Below, piece by piece: positions 1 to 11,437 of a stretch of DNA of 64,000 bases. A program made the position numbers and the translations under genes. The notes beneath the pieces were generated by a model, which was not told the DNA's origin, made no database searches, and saw only the letters and a list, made by a program, of their open reading frames with translations. Source of the DNA: Thereva unica (taxonomy: Eukaryota; Arthropoda; Insecta; Diptera; Therevidae); contig OX465281.1 of NCBI GenBank assembly GCA_949987705.1, positions 154,680,380 through 154,744,379 on the forward strand, given 5' to 3'. Position 1 is the stretch's first letter, and each line of letters opens with the position of its first letter.

Positions 1-2219
1 GGAATCTGTGTTTCCGGAATAGAAACGCCAACTCGGCCGCTATCCGTATCACCAGGATCATACAGGCAGGAATGCATTTGTTCATTCCCTATTCTACCAA
101 ATCTGTGAAGCCTAGGCCCAACAGATGGTTTAATTGGGAGTGTATGAATGCAATCAAAACTAAAGAAGCCGCCTTCCGAGCGTACAAGAGCTTCCCGAGT
201 GAATCGCTCCGTTTAGAGTACATACAACAAAGAAATTCTTGTAAAACCGCCATCAAGAAAGTCAAAACCTTATTTGACAACAAATTGAGAAGTAAACTCC
301 TAAATGCAACCTCCGGTAGCAAAAACTTCTGGTCCTTGGTAAGTTCCATCAAGAAGAATTTCACTACAACTTCAACCCCTTCCTTTATTCACAATGAGAT
401 GGTAATAACAGACAGAAAATCCAAGGCCAATTTATTAGCATCTATGTTCGCTTCGAATTCTTCTTTACCCGAAACTGATGTGCTACCCCCTGTTTCCGAG
501 CGTAACGCCCATTCAATGGACAGGGTTTTTTTCAGGACTCGCGAGGTGTACAGGTGCCTCAAAGAGCTCGATGCCAACAAATCCACTGGACCCGATAATA
601 TACCCCCTATCGTCTTAAAACAATGCGCCTCACCTTTGGCTAAACCTCTGCGCAAATTATTTTCCCTGTCATATTTCTCCGGAGTTTATCCCGACTCTTG
701 GAAACTTGCCCATGTTCAGCCCATACCGAAAAAAGGTGATTCCAGCGATCCCTCCAACTACCGCCCAATAGCAATTACTTCCATTCTCTCCAAAACCATG
801 GAGACGATAATCAACAAAAAGCTTATGGGATATCTAGAATCCAATCTACTCATAAACGACAGACAGTATGGCTTCCGACGAAAAAGATCCACTGGCGATC
901 TTTTAGTCTGTCCTACAGAACACCTCAGCCGTAGCCTGCATGGATCCGGTGAGTCTAGTCTGGTTGCTCAGGATATCTCCAAGGCTTTCGATAGAGTTTG
1001 GCACTCAGCCCTGTTAGCTAAACTCAAAGCTATTGGAGTTGACTCACTTCTACAGAAGTGGATTGAGAGTTTCCTTTCTGGCCGTTCAATCAAAGTGGTA
1101 TTGGATGGCGTCAAATCCGCACCCCACACGATCTCTGCGGGGGTCAATTTTATCACCGGCCCTATTTCTCATATTTATAAATGACCTTCTTTCAATCCCC
1201 TCCAACCCACTTCTCAGCTTCGCTGACGACGGTACTCTACGTTACTCGTACAGCTTCGATACAAGACAGACTCATGCCAGATCCTGTCTTGATGATCGCG
1301 AACTAATGTTCAACTCTATTAATAACGACATTGAACTTATTATAGAGTGGGGAAAAAAGAATCGTGTCAAATTCAACCCCTCCAAAACCAAGTACTGTCT
1401 CATCTCCAAAAAGAAGCTCAACACCTCTTCACCCTTGAGAGTGGATGGAGTTCAACTAATGGCCGACCCATCCTTGCACATCTTAGGCGTGACATTAGCG
1501 AAAGACTTGCGATGGAATGACCACATATTCCAAATCGCCAAACAAGCATCCCAGTGCTTGGGATTTCTTAAGAGGTGCAAGTTCCTCCTCCAGCCATCGG
1601 CCCGTGCTGTTATCTATAAATCCTACATACGGCCTCTTCTCGAATATAACTCCCTCGTTTGGGGCGGCGCCCCAATAACCACCTTGGCATGGTTAGATAA
1701 AGTGCAAAAAAGGGCGCTCAAATTAATTGATGACGACACCGCCTGCTCCACCATCGACCCCTTGAGCCACCGTAGGACTGTAGCAGCACTGACAAAATTT
1801 TATCGCTACTATCATAGTGACTGTTCCTCCGAGTTAAACGCTCTCCTGCCTCCACGGCAATCTTATACCCGCAACACCAGATTAGCCCACTCGTCTCATT
1901 CCCTTCACCTGCAACTACCCCTTTCACGCACTCAACAAGATATGAATTCGTTTGTTAATAGAACAACTCGACTGTGGAATAACCTCTCGCAGTCAGTATT
2001 TCCGAACTCCTACAACATCCAAGAGTTCAAACGCAGGGTTCATAACCACCTTCTTCAATACCCCCCCGTACCTTTTAATCCTTAACCTATACCCCCCCCC
2101 CATCCCTCCACCGTACTAAGCTTACTGCTAGACATTGCACCATGACGTGACAAATGACATGACGGACTAGTAGTACAAAGGGTGACTCCTAAGCTTAGCA
2201 CTGCCACATAAAAAAAAAA
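1..2219 (+). mobile_element. LINE-A copy 1 (non-LTR retrotransposon, CR1/Jockey group), 5' part outside window
   Basis: The segment carries a reverse transcriptase frame followed by a short 3' UTR and a tail ending in ...CCACATAAAAAAAAA at about 2219. The same 3' UTR and tail recur at 4920-5017 and, diverged, at 58430-58570, which defines the element's 3' end. The left part is cut by the window edge. RT type and the absence of LTRs place it among CR1/Jockey-group LINEs; the exact clade cannot be named from sequence alone. Confidence 0.9.
72..2085 (+). pseudogene. LINE-A reverse transcriptase, frameshifted
   Basis: Encodes the post-endonuclease linker and reverse transcriptase that would copy LINE RNA at the nicked target. 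Visible in order: the PIPKKGD/NYRPIAITS block (about 720-780), KAFDRVWH (about 980-1005), FADD catalytic box (1219-1230), thumb, and a C-terminal R-L-W-N domain. The frame runs open from the left edge to about 1140, then continues in another frame from about 1145 to 2085. Compared with the sister copy at 63640, 11 nt are missing exactly where the A-G-V-P-Q-G motif should lie, so the frame is broken. The ATG at 72 is internal and not a natural start. Endonuclease domain lies off the window. Confidence 0.88.
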
Positions 2220-3719
2220 TACATATGTATGTTTTTTTCAAACAAAAATTGATTTGTTTACTCAATTTGCTCACGATTCAGAACTCATGCGCGCTTTTGT
2301 CAGAGGCCGTACGGCGAAAAGCGCGTAGGATCTAAGTCCGCGTAGTGTGGACGGCCCATTAACCACTGGCTGGTCATGCAGCCATCGGCACGGTAAACAC
2401 CTTAGCTTAGAAGTGGGGAAATGGCGAGGATAAAGGAAAAGGAGAGAGAAAAGGCGGGGGTAAGTGGATGTACCTAGCTTAGTCTGACCTCTTCGCAATT
2501 AGCCTGTTCGGCATGGGTGCCCCTACCAGTGGCTTCCTGGTTACCAGCTAGCTACCGCCGACATAGCCTAACGCTACTACGAGACTCGCAAGCCCCACCA
2601 CCGCGGCAAGGTGTTGGTACGAGGTGAGGTAAAATATTAGTTGAACCTAATCAAGTAGTGCGGAGTGTATATTAGATATCAGGAAGCCTAAAATCGCGGG
2701 AAGAACAGAGAAATATTAGATAACAAATTATGAATTTGATTTCTTCTTTTTTAGGTTTGCAGGGAACAAACCCACTCGCATGCGACTATCAGTTCAGACT
2801 GAAAACTTGATCCCATAGTCGGAGAAAGGCGAGTGGAAACTTTTTTACCATTCTTTCAGAGCTCATTCAAAACTCGGAAATGGCTAATCCGATTTAAGGA
2901 CTTTCGTTGGTTTGTTCAGTATTTTCTTAGGCGTTTAGGCTACTATTTCACTATCGGATAAGGCCATAAACATGACTCGATAATCGAAAGAACGCGAATG
3001 CAATGCTGTCACTGTGAGATATTGTTCTTTTAAGATACATCGCCATCTTCGCAATGAACCAAAATTAAACAAAGAACAAAAAGAAGTCTATCAAAGCATC
3101 ACCAACAGTGTAAAAAGGTTGAATGTTTAAAGCCCATCAGAACTGGCATGGCATCCTTAATTAATCTCATGTTGACCAAAATACGTGCACATAAGGGGCA
3201 TTCTTTTACAAATTGAACACTTTTATTTATCAACATTTTTGATTTGCTCCAAATTACGAAGTTCCTATAAAAAACAACGGAACCCATATTTTTCATTTTT
3301 TTTCGGCCAACATTTTCAACGACAAGGGGGGTGGAGTAAAGTTTACGTCACTTGTCTTATACACTATTTCAAATCGCTTCTGTTCCTCGTATCGAGTTGA
3401 ATAAGGTATCATTTTAAATATTATGAAGAGATCTTTTAAATTAAAATTTGTAAAAAGTATTTTAGCACTAAACCTACCAGAGCGGTCAAATGACCGCTTT
3501 TGAGACTTAAATCAATCCATTTTTCTTGAACTAACTTCCCGACTTTTCTATAATATACTTATAGCTACATCATTTTTCAATATCTATCTATCTCTCTTCT
3601 TCCTCCGTTCTTCCTGAAAATCACATGTGCTCTACCGTTATCTACCGTGAGCGGTTTTTTGATATAAAATATTGGTAGGTTTAGTGTTGAATTAGAATTT
3701 GTTATTAACAATTAAATAT
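2220..3719. other. Unassigned interval between LINE-A and piggyBac
   Basis: No convincing gene. 2271-2640 is unusually GC-rich for the window and contains a block (about 2505-2630) of the kind seen in 3' regions of arthropod TEs, but I cannot name the family. 2640-3719 is AT-rich and featureless apart from a short motif at 3475-3500 that reads as an inverted repeat around agcggtcaaatgaccgct. Confidence 0.4.
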
Positions 3720-3723
3720 TTAA

Positions 3724-3741
3724 CCTTCATCAGCTCGCGTT
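3724..3741 (+). repeat. piggyBac left terminal inverted repeat
   Basis: 18 bp immediately inside the TTAA. It pairs with 7958-7975 with one mismatch (A versus C at position 9). Confidence 0.92.
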
Positions 3742-3963
3742 ATAAAAAAAGCTCGTATCTCTAAATTCAGCCTCACTCTGTGTGGCAGAGCCCTTAGTAT
3801 TCTTTAGTTACACTATTTCCCGAGAGATGGCAGCTTTTTCCGTGACTTTGCTTCATCTGACATTTCTCAGTTAAGTTTTAAAGTCGACAGCGTTTGAATC
3901 TACGGCAAACTGCCGCTTTGCGAGCACTCGTGTAATTTTTTTTTCTACTTATTATCAAAAAAT

Positions 3964-4037
3964 GTAAGTAAATATTTAATTATTTTCTAATAATTTTACC
4001 TACCTTGAGATGCCTATTATTTATTTTTCTTGTTTAG
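3964..4037 (+). other. Predicted 5' intron of piggyBac transposase splitting the start codon
   Basis: The coding frame near 4039 has no upstream ATG. AT at 3962-3963 is followed by GTAAGT, and a pyrimidine-rich TTTTTCTTGTTTAG ends at 4037. Joining AT to the G at 4038 makes an ATG exactly in frame with the acidic N-terminus. The intron would be 74 nt. This is inference from splice consensus and frame. Confidence 0.6.
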
Positions 4038-4461
4038 GGCTCGATACCGCAACGACGAAAATATTTTTCGATTTTTAAATGAGTTGGAACGTGAGGAGGA
4101 AGAGGAACCGTGCGAGTTTTTTGATAATGCTGAAGATGTAGATTTTGAACCGGAACACATTGTGGAGGACGATCACAACAGCGACTCAGAAGTTGATCAG
4201 GATTCTGAAGATGAAGACATGTTTGGCGATGAGGAGACAGATTCCGATGAATTGCGTTTTTATATTGGAAAAGATGGTGAGACTTTGTGGGCAAATAAAA
4301 GTGTTTCTAGTATTTCAAAAACTAAATCAAAAAACATTGTAAAAGTTCTTCCCGGCCCAAAGGGACAAGCTCGATTGTGTAAAACACGTCTTGAGTGTTT
4401 TTCACAAATAATCTCTTTGGAGATGGTAGACAAACTTGTGATCTACACCAATATTTATATA

Positions 4462-4919
4462 TGGGACGGCGCCTCAATAACCACCTTGGCATGGTTAGAT
4501 AAGGTGCAAAAAGGGCACTCAAGTTAATTGATGACGACACCGCCTGCTCCACCATCGACCCCTTGAGCCACCGTAGGAATGTAGCAGCACTGACAAAATT
4601 TTATCGCTACTATCATAGTGACTGTTCCTCCGACTTAAACGCTCTCCTGCCTCCACGGCAATCTTATACCCGCAACACCAGATTAGCCCACTCGTCTCAT
4701 TCCCTTCACCTGCAACTACCCCTTTCACGCACTCAACAAGATATGAATTCGTTTGTTAATAAAACAACTCGACTGTGGAATAATCTCTCGCAGTCAGTAT
4801 TTCCGAGCTCCTACAACATCCAAGAGTTCAAACGCTGGGTTCATCACCACCTTCTTCAATACCCTCTGTACCTTTTAACCCTTAACCTATACCCCCCCCC
4901 CATCCCTCCCTCGTACTAA
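4462..4919 (+). pseudogene. LINE-A RT C-terminal fragment
   Basis: Carries only the C-terminal S-H-R-R-N-V-A-A-L to R-L-W-N-N segment. One A is missing from the A-run near 4511 relative to copy 1, shifting the frame, so the fragment continues in a different frame from about 4530 to 4919. No catalytic residues are present. Confidence 0.82.
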
Positions 4920-5017
4920 GCTTACTGCTAGACATTGCACTATGACGTGACAAATGACAGGACGGACTAGTAGTACAAAAGGTGACTCCTGAGCTTAGCA
5001 CTGCCACATAAAAAAAA
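4462..5017 (+). mobile_element. LINE-A copy 2, strongly 5'-truncated, inside piggyBac
   Basis: Matches the last ~560 bp of LINE-A copy 1, starting within the thumb-domain G-G-A-P segment and ending with the same A-rich tail. The left junction fuses to the piggyBac frame after Y-T-N. The right end abuts a family-T element with no piggyBac sequence between. Confidence 0.9.
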
Positions 5018-6037
5018 CTAGTTGGGATGTGGGTTCGACCCTTTCGTTCCACACGATCAACTTCCCAGTATAATGGATGTTGAATATTATGATTGGATAT
5101 TTTAATAATAAATGAACAATAGGCTATATTGAATATATGTGTAATACCGAGAATTTGCCACAATTGTTTATCAATATTTTCGCTAAAATGTCAAACTAAA
5201 TGTGCGCACTTACAAGATTAGGATGACGAAAATGTATATAAAATTGATGTGTTAATGTTTTTCGGCACCTCAAGTTTTTAGTTCGCGCGGTATCGTGCAG
5301 GTACAAATATCACCTAAGTCATTTAAACCAAATAACCGCTGGACCGAATATTATAAAATATATATTGTCGCTAATACGCTTCGAACGGCACATCAAGTAA
5401 GTCAACATCTTTCGTGGTTCGGGCGATATCGTGCAGGTACAAAAATCACTTACGCCGCTTAAACAAAGAAAAAACGGCTCGACCGAATTTTATCAAAATC
5501 TTTTCAGATCATATTTTGGTTAATACTCTTCGAACGGCACCTCAACGATGTCGATATCTTTTATAGTGCGCACGATATCGTGCAGGTACAAAAATCACTT
5601 AGTCATTTAAACAAAAAAACCGCTGGACCGAATATTATAAAAATCTATTCAGATTATATTGTCGCTAATACGCTTCGAACGGCACCTCAAGTAAGTCAAT
5701 ATCTTTCGTGGTTCGGGCGATATCGTGCAGGTACAAAAATCACTTACGTCGCTCAAACAAAAAAAACGGCTGGACCGAATTTCATGAAATTCTTTTCAGA
5801 TCATATTTCGGTTAATACGCTTCGAACAACACCTCAACGAAGTCGATATCAGTTTTGGTTCGCGCGATATCGTGCAGGAAAAAATGACCACATCCGTACG
5901 CACATACACACACACACACATACTTCCTCCCAATTTTTTGCTTAAAATGCTCCTGGGACCTTGAAAGATGAAAATACGTTGAAATTTTCGATTTCGATTT
6001 TCGGACCGATTACAATAACTTCCTATACTGGGAAGTT
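5016..6037 (-). mobile_element. Family-T tandem-repeat element, copy alpha (Helentron-associated-like, non-autonomous)
   Basis: On the minus strand it begins AACTTCCCAGTATA (6024-6037), carries tandem units with the conserved block TTTGTACCTGCACGATATCG, then an inverted copy of the start motif near 5057, and ends ...CATCCCAACTAGTT. Copies at 8555-13506 and 33603-34935 share this architecture. Subterminal inverted repeats, a tandem core and no clear target duplication resemble Helentron-associated elements (DINE-1/HINE). The assignment is tentative. Apparent ORFs through it are repeat translations. Confidence 0.65.
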
Positions 6038-6776
6038 AATAATAATAACAATAATGAAAGATCAAGTCTTGAAGCCCTTTCAACAACTGAAGTACGCGTG
6101 AGAGATTATTGGGAAACAACAAGGGCAGAAATTGTAGTCCTTTTTGGTGCTATTTTCTTGATAGGTATAAAAAGGGGAAATCGAGCAGATTCGAAAGAAT
6201 TTTTCAATAAAACCGGAACGGGAATGACAATCACAATATTACGCGCTAATTTCAGCGAGAATCGCTTTCGTTTCTTATTGAGGTCCCTCAGATTTGATTT
6301 TGATGACCGAACGTATTAAATCCGACAAATTTGCCCCAATTCGAGATTTTCTCACGAAATTCATTTCCAACTGCGAAAACTCTTACAACCTTGGAGAGTG
6401 TACTACCATAGATGAAATGTTGGTAGCATTTCGAGGTCGTTGCTCCTTCATTCAATACATGGCTAAAAAGCCAGCTAATTATGAATTGAAAATATATGCA
6501 CTTTGCGATGCACAAACTTTTTATACTTATAATTTAGAATTTTATTGTGGTGTACAGAATCCTGGACCGTACGTTTGTTCAAACAAGCCCTTCGAACTCG
6601 TAAAAAGATTAGTTGAACCAATAAAAAAATCAAACAGAAATATAACCACTGACAACTACTTTAGTAACATTCCTTTGGAAAAATACTTACTGAGCGTTAG
6701 TTTAACATTTTTAGGAACGTTGAGAAAAAATAAGCCAGAAGATAAAACCTTGATTTCCTTTGTTACCAAGATACGA

Positions 6777-7437
6777 AGTTTTCGCAGAATAGCCCGTTCT
6801 TTCAAATTTGCTTTCATTAGCTCCATAAATCATAGATTTACATATGTTCTCCTGATAAACTTGTCGAGGGGGTTGTTCATTTGATAGATTCTAAAAGTAT
6901 TTATTCCCGAAATGTCAAGAAGCCAAAAAAATATATTCATTGGCCACCTTTGTGTTCTTCTCGAAGTTGTTATTCTGGAACACATAAGGTCTACAGTGTC
7001 AACTCCACCCTTCGTACAGTTGTAATCTACAATATGAATAGGTTTTCGCGTGTCCTCGTCGATTGTGTTGGTATCGTGTATAGTTGATAAAACCAAAACA
7101 ACTGCGAAAAAGTTGTTTTGGTTTTATCAACTATACACGATACCAACACAATCGACGAGGACACGCGAAAACCTATTCATATTGTAGATTACAACTGTAC
7201 GAAGGGTGGAGTTGACACTGTAGACCTTATGTGTTCCAGAATAACAACTTCGAGAAGAACACAAAGGTGGCCAATGAATATATTTTTTTGGCTTCTTGAC
7301 ATTTCGGGAATAAATACTTTTAGAATCTATCAAATGAACAACCCCCTCGACAAGTTTATCAGGAGAACATATGTAAATCTATGATTTATGGAGCTAATGA
7401 AAGCAAATTTGAAAGAACGGGCTATTCTGCGAAAACT
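6777..7437. repeat. Near-perfect inverted duplication inside piggyBac (327-bp arms, 7-nt loop)
   Basis: Arms 6777-7103 and 7111-7437 read as exact reverse complements wherever I compared them, with only 7 nt between. The right arm continues the transposase in the sense direction; the left arm is a flipped copy of it that has replaced native coding sequence. Confidence 0.92.
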
Positions 7438-7957
7438 CCCTAAAGATGTGGGTATTTTCCTAGAAAATTTCAGAGAACAGCCAGCAAATCAGCCATCTGT
7501 GCTATTCCAATCAAACGTAAGAGCGATTTGTCACATTTGCGGATCAAAAAAGAAAGATTGCGGGAAATTTGTTTGTAACAGCATTGTACACTTACGTGCA
7601 ACAATTGCCAAAACCCTGGTCAAGATTATGGAGATTGACTAGATAAATCTACAGTATATACCTATTCATTTTTATGTTATTTTGTTTTGTACTTGTTGAA
7701 TAAAAAAATGTATTTTGTTTTTTTTTTTAATGTGCGTTTGAATTTAGTAATAACTATAACATTCTTTAATAAATTTTTTTATAAAAAAATGTGCTTTTGG
7801 GATTTTTGTAGAGCCAAACATGCCAAACCAGTATCATTTACCGACTTAAATTAGAGAAAAAGATAGATGAAAGAAAAAGAAAGATGATAATATTAACAAA
7901 ACGTGACGGGCGGCAAATTGCCGCCACGCGAGCGGTGGTGTTGGTGTGACTGCCGTC

Positions 7958-7975
7958 AACGCGAGCGGATGAAGG
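7958..7975 (-). repeat. piggyBac right terminal inverted repeat
   Basis: Reverse complement of the left TIR with one mismatch; directly followed by TTAA. Confidence 0.92.
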
Positions 7976-7979
7976 TTAA

Positions 7980-8554
7980 AATTCAGTTTACTATTAGTTC
8001 GCCATATTTTAAAATTTTTAAAAAAAATGGTGAGTATTTAAATCAAAATATACCAATTCACAATAATTAAAATATTTACCTGATAGCAGATTTCGTTTGC
8101 AACTAGATGGAAAATAAGCTGCATAAAGGAAACAATTGCAACATAAAGAACTATTATGGTTCTATCGATAGACTTCTCCGGAGGATTCTAAAAACTCATT
8201 TAAATTATTTATGAAAGTAGTTATATGTATCTTATTTTCGATATCTTACCACAGACAACTGGTATATTAGAAAGCACATTAAAATTGAACATAGCACAAA
8301 ATCTATGAAGACCAGTGTAGAAATGAACGATTCAACTTTTCCAATGAATCTACAAACATTAAGAAAATAACTAATTTTTCCTTTAAATTTATTTATTTTT
8401 GAACCTGGTTGTTTGCTTTTGTAGTCTTATAAGAGACACAATTTCTTCTTTTACTTTGTATGGTTCAATTTCCTGGAATAAAAAACAAAATCAGTTGGTG
8501 TAATTAATTTGACATACGAGAAAGATTGATTCTTTTAAATTGAATTATTTAGTA
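7980..8554. other. AT-rich interval, nothing recognised
   Basis: No ORF of note, no TIR pair and no repeat shared with the rest of the window was seen. Confidence 0.5.
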
Positions 8555-8931
8555 AACTTCCCAGTATAGGGAAGTTACGTATTGTAATCAGTCCGAAAAT
8601 CGAAATTTTCAACGTACATATCGTTGGTTTACAAGCAGAATTCACTAAGTACAATTTTTCAAGTTTTCAGTTTTTTATACTAAAGTAAGTCTTATAATGC
8701 CAACTTTATACTGGCAACAAGGCCGTACCCAGGAAAAAATTTCGGGGGGGGGGGGGTTAAAACACCGGGGGGTCTGGGATGTATGGAATACCCCCTAGTA
8801 AGGCGATGGTCCAGGAAAATTGACAAAATTTAAGTGTAAAATGACGCATTTTTAGGACGAGTTTAACTCTTAATTAACCAGAGTTTAGAGGCAATAAAAC
8901 TATGGTTTGACTCGAGAATTTTGATTAAAAA

Positions 8932-10600
8932 ATTTATTTATTTATTTATTAATTCGCCAAACAAGGCACACTTAAACTAGTTATAATACTTACATTAAAA
9001 CATAGTGTACAGTCTTTTATAATATAATATTACTATAACTACTGATAGCTACTAAAAACCTACTATTGTCAGAGAGGGGGTTGTGTTAGTAGGGATCTGA
9101 GTATTTTTTTATAGGATGCCTTGTTGAGTGAAGGGGAGAAAGAGGAGCTATGGCTATTAACAACCATACAGCATCTGTTGACGGGCTCGTTCCTTGCGTA
9201 ATCGGTGCGGTGTGGATATTCCCTAAGTAGTTTAGTGTGTCGTGTGTGTCGAACTACATCATTGAATTTGATTCTGTCCGACAGAAACTGCACTTTAAGC
9301 TTTCCACTTAGGACGTCAAAGGCAAGATATGAGCAGTTTCTTCCTGCTAGACAACGGCATGAGATCAAGCACTTTGAGCCTGTCCAATCTCTTTTGAATG
9401 AATTCGATCCTCCTACTGCTCACTCGGAATATAGGATCCCAGATAGGACACGCATAATCCAGGATTGGGCGGACTAAAGAACAGAAGAGTGTTTTTGTGA
9501 CCCATACATTACCAAATTCTTTGGCTCTCCTCTTAATGAAACCAAGCAGTTTGTTGGCTCTGGCAGTTATATTATCGTAGTGCAGGTTGAAATTGAGTTT
9601 TTTGTCTAGAACGACGCCTAGATCTACGATATGATCAACCTGATTCAACATTATGAGATAATAGTTATGGTTCTGTGTGTTTTTTAAGCGGGAGAAGGTA
9701 ATTGCATGATATTTGCTGGTGTTAAGTTGCAGTTTGTTCATGGAGCACCAGTCGTGTAGGGCATTGAGCTTTGTCTGCAAGAAGGAAGCATCAGTTTGGG
9801 TCTCAATGACACTATAAATTTTGAGATCATCCGCGTAAAAGAGATGTGGAATATTTGCTAATTTATCGGAAAGATCGGAGATGAAAATATTGAAGAGAAG
9901 GGGGCCGAGAAGACTACTCTGAGGAACGCCAGAGGTTACTTCGATCTCATTAGATAGAAATCCTTGGAATCTGATAACCTGTGTTCTTCCGTTCAGATAT
10001 GATTTTAACCATTCCAGGGCAGAACCTGATATACAAAACTTTAATAGTTTTGCGATTAGGATGGCGTGGTCCCCTCGATCGAAGGCCTTGCTGAAATCAG
10101 TGTACACAGCATCCAATTGATGGCCGCTCTCCATATCGCATAGCAATTCGGAAATAAGGACCATAGGGCTAGAAGTTGTTGAACGTCCTTTCCGAAACCC
10201 ATGTTGTTATTCGTTTAGGTATGGATCGATAAGAGGAGCAATCCTGTCATAAACAAGTTTTTCAAAAAGCTTAGGAATTGATGATAAAATGGCAATGCCC
10301 CTATAGTTGTCTACCGAGTGCTTGTCACCGGATTTATAGATTGGCGTTAGGTAGGATTTCTTCCACAGCTTGGGAAACTTTCCTAACGATAAAGATTTGA
10401 TGAAGATGCGATGTGTTGTGAGCAGCACTGGAGGGAAATAGGAGGGAGATTGTCGGGACCATTACCTTTTTTGATATCAAGATTGTTCAAAAATGTTAAC
10501 GTAATCAAAGAATTTTTTAGGATCACTTATGATACTATCACCAACAGAATTAATATATGTAGAGTAGGCCTCGCGAGACCTGTTGGCCAGGCCAGTTCAA
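8932..10600 (-). mobile_element. LINE-B, 5'-truncated non-LTR retrotransposon within hAT-1
   Basis: Minus-strand RT frame with a 3' tail of (AATA)n type at about 8932-8955. The 5' end fades near 10600, where the S-D-P-K-K-F-F-D-Y motif upstream of RT can still be read. It is a different family from LINE-A. Confidence 0.8.
9316..10600 (-). pseudogene. LINE-B reverse transcriptase, broken
   Basis: Read on the minus strand: SDPKKFFDYVN linker (about 10540), then K-G-N-G-P-D-N-L-P, PIYKSGDK and Y-R-G-I-A-I-L, a QHGFRKGRS motif, DFSKAFDR, a G-V-P-Q-S segment, and the catalytic YADD (about 9829-9840). Lesions: a frameshift near 10430, an in-frame TAA at 10207-10209 just before QHGF, and loss of the end after about 9316, where the frame closes. 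The gene is dead but the polymerase core is nearly complete. Jockey-group by motif style. Confidence 0.82.
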
Positions 10601-11296
10601 TTCATAAACACCATTAATTAATTAAATTATGAAATACTTACAGGTAGCAAAATATCAAGAAAATATCATTCTCTTTAATTCAGGAAAACTTGTGTTTGAA
10701 AATAACTTATTTCTGGAAAATTTCGGGGGGGGTTTCAACCCCTCTGACCCCCCCTCTGGGTACGGCCTTGACTGGCAATACCTTATAGCCCGCAAACTAA
10801 TATTGTTAAGGTTTTTAGGGGGTTAGTTTCGGATTTACCTTGTCCATAATGACACAAAACTACAAAATCATTTCTGCCAAAACTCATTAATTTGTTGCGT
10901 TTTTTTTTTATTTTAATCTAAAAATCCAGTATTAGAATTAAATAATTATTTCAATTCTTTTGTAAACTAAACTAAGAAATCTAAAAAACAATGTATACTG
11001 AGCCGATTACTATCATATGCCATTACAAAATTTTCAGAGACACAAACATCTTAAATATCGATTTACTAAAACTATAGTTTTTGACTTAGTGATTTCTGCT
11101 TTTAAACCCACGATATTTTCATCTTTAAAGGTCCCAAGAGCATTTTAAGCAAGAAATTGAGAGCAAAAATGTGTGTGTGTGCGTACGTATGTGGTCATTT
11201 TTTCCTGCACGTTATCGCGCGAACCAAAAAAAAAACCGACTTCGTTGAGGTGTCGTTCGAAGCTTATTAACGGAAATATATTTTGAAATGGAATGG

Positions 11297-11437
11297 AATT
11301 TCTATTTTGTTATTTTAATTTTTTTTAAATTTACTACAGAAAAAATTTATTTCTGTTTTGTTTTTTCTATTTTATTATGATTTTGAAGTTTTTTCTGTAG
11401 TAAATTTAAAAAAAATTAAAATAACAAAATAGAAATT
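11297..11437. repeat. Small fold-back (49-bp arms) within family-T copy beta
   Basis: 11297-11345 and 11389-11437 are inverted copies around a 43-nt AT-rich loop; probably a MITE or fold-back insertion, absent from copies alpha and gamma. Confidence 0.7.

Larger units (their letters stand above)
3962..7638 (+). pseudogene. piggyBac transposase (DDE_Tnp_1_7 type), disrupted
   Basis: Cut-and-paste transposase acting on TTAA sites. The N-terminus is strongly acidic (about 4054-4250), as usual for the family. The catalytic carboxylates are all visible: D in TIDE (about 6409-6420), D in TTDNYF (about 6646-6660), and D in GGVDTVD (about 7206-7226). The C-terminal cysteine-rich domain starts CHICG (about 7532). 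Lesions seen: LINE-A and family-T insertions after about 4461; a frameshift near 6310; a fold-back duplication replacing coding sequence at 6777-7110; an in-frame TGA at 7382-7384; and a frameshift near 7585, after which another frame supplies the expected Cys-rich end and a stop at 7636-7638. The start is inferred from a split ATG (see intron). Confidence 0.88.
3720..7979 (+). mobile_element. piggyBac-superfamily DNA transposon, both ends intact, internally disrupted
   Basis: Both ends carry the hallmark TTAA target duplication (3720-3723 and 7976-7979). Inside it lie matching terminal inverted repeats, CCTTCATCAGCTCGCGTT on the left and its near-complement on the right (17 of 18 match). A GC-rich subterminal palindrome occurs near each end (about 3903-3932 and 7909-7935). 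The body encodes a piggyBac transposase broken by two insertions, frameshifts and an inverted duplication, so the copy is dead but its ends could still be mobilised in trans. Confidence 0.93.
8718..10770. mobile_element. hAT-1, non-autonomous, 8-bp TSD
   Basis: TIRs CAAGGCCGTACCCAG (8718) and CTGGGTACGGCCTTG (to 10770) are flanked by the 8-bp direct repeat ACTGGCAA at 8710-8717 and 10771-10778, the hAT signature. A G-rich run follows the left TIR and precedes the right one. No hAT transposase is present; LINE-B fills most of the body. Confidence 0.88.
8617..11113. mobile_element. TIR element inserted at a TA in family-T copy beta
   Basis: The left end TATCGTTGGTTTACAAGCAG (from 8619) is inverted at the right end (to 11113) with a few mismatches. 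The similarity continues to ...ATCACTAAGT, giving TIRs of about 32 bp. TA lies on both sides (8615-8616; 11114-11115), as for Tc1/mariner-like elements. No transposase is visible; the interior is largely hAT-1. Confidence 0.65.

Noticed and set aside
5580..5945. 121-codon ORF in family-T copy alpha
   Set aside because: Repeats twice internally with the tandem unit and crosses the element end; no domain.
10411..10826. Plus-strand ORFs at the hAT-1 right end
   Set aside because: Overlap the antisense LINE-B RT and the hAT TIR; not genes.
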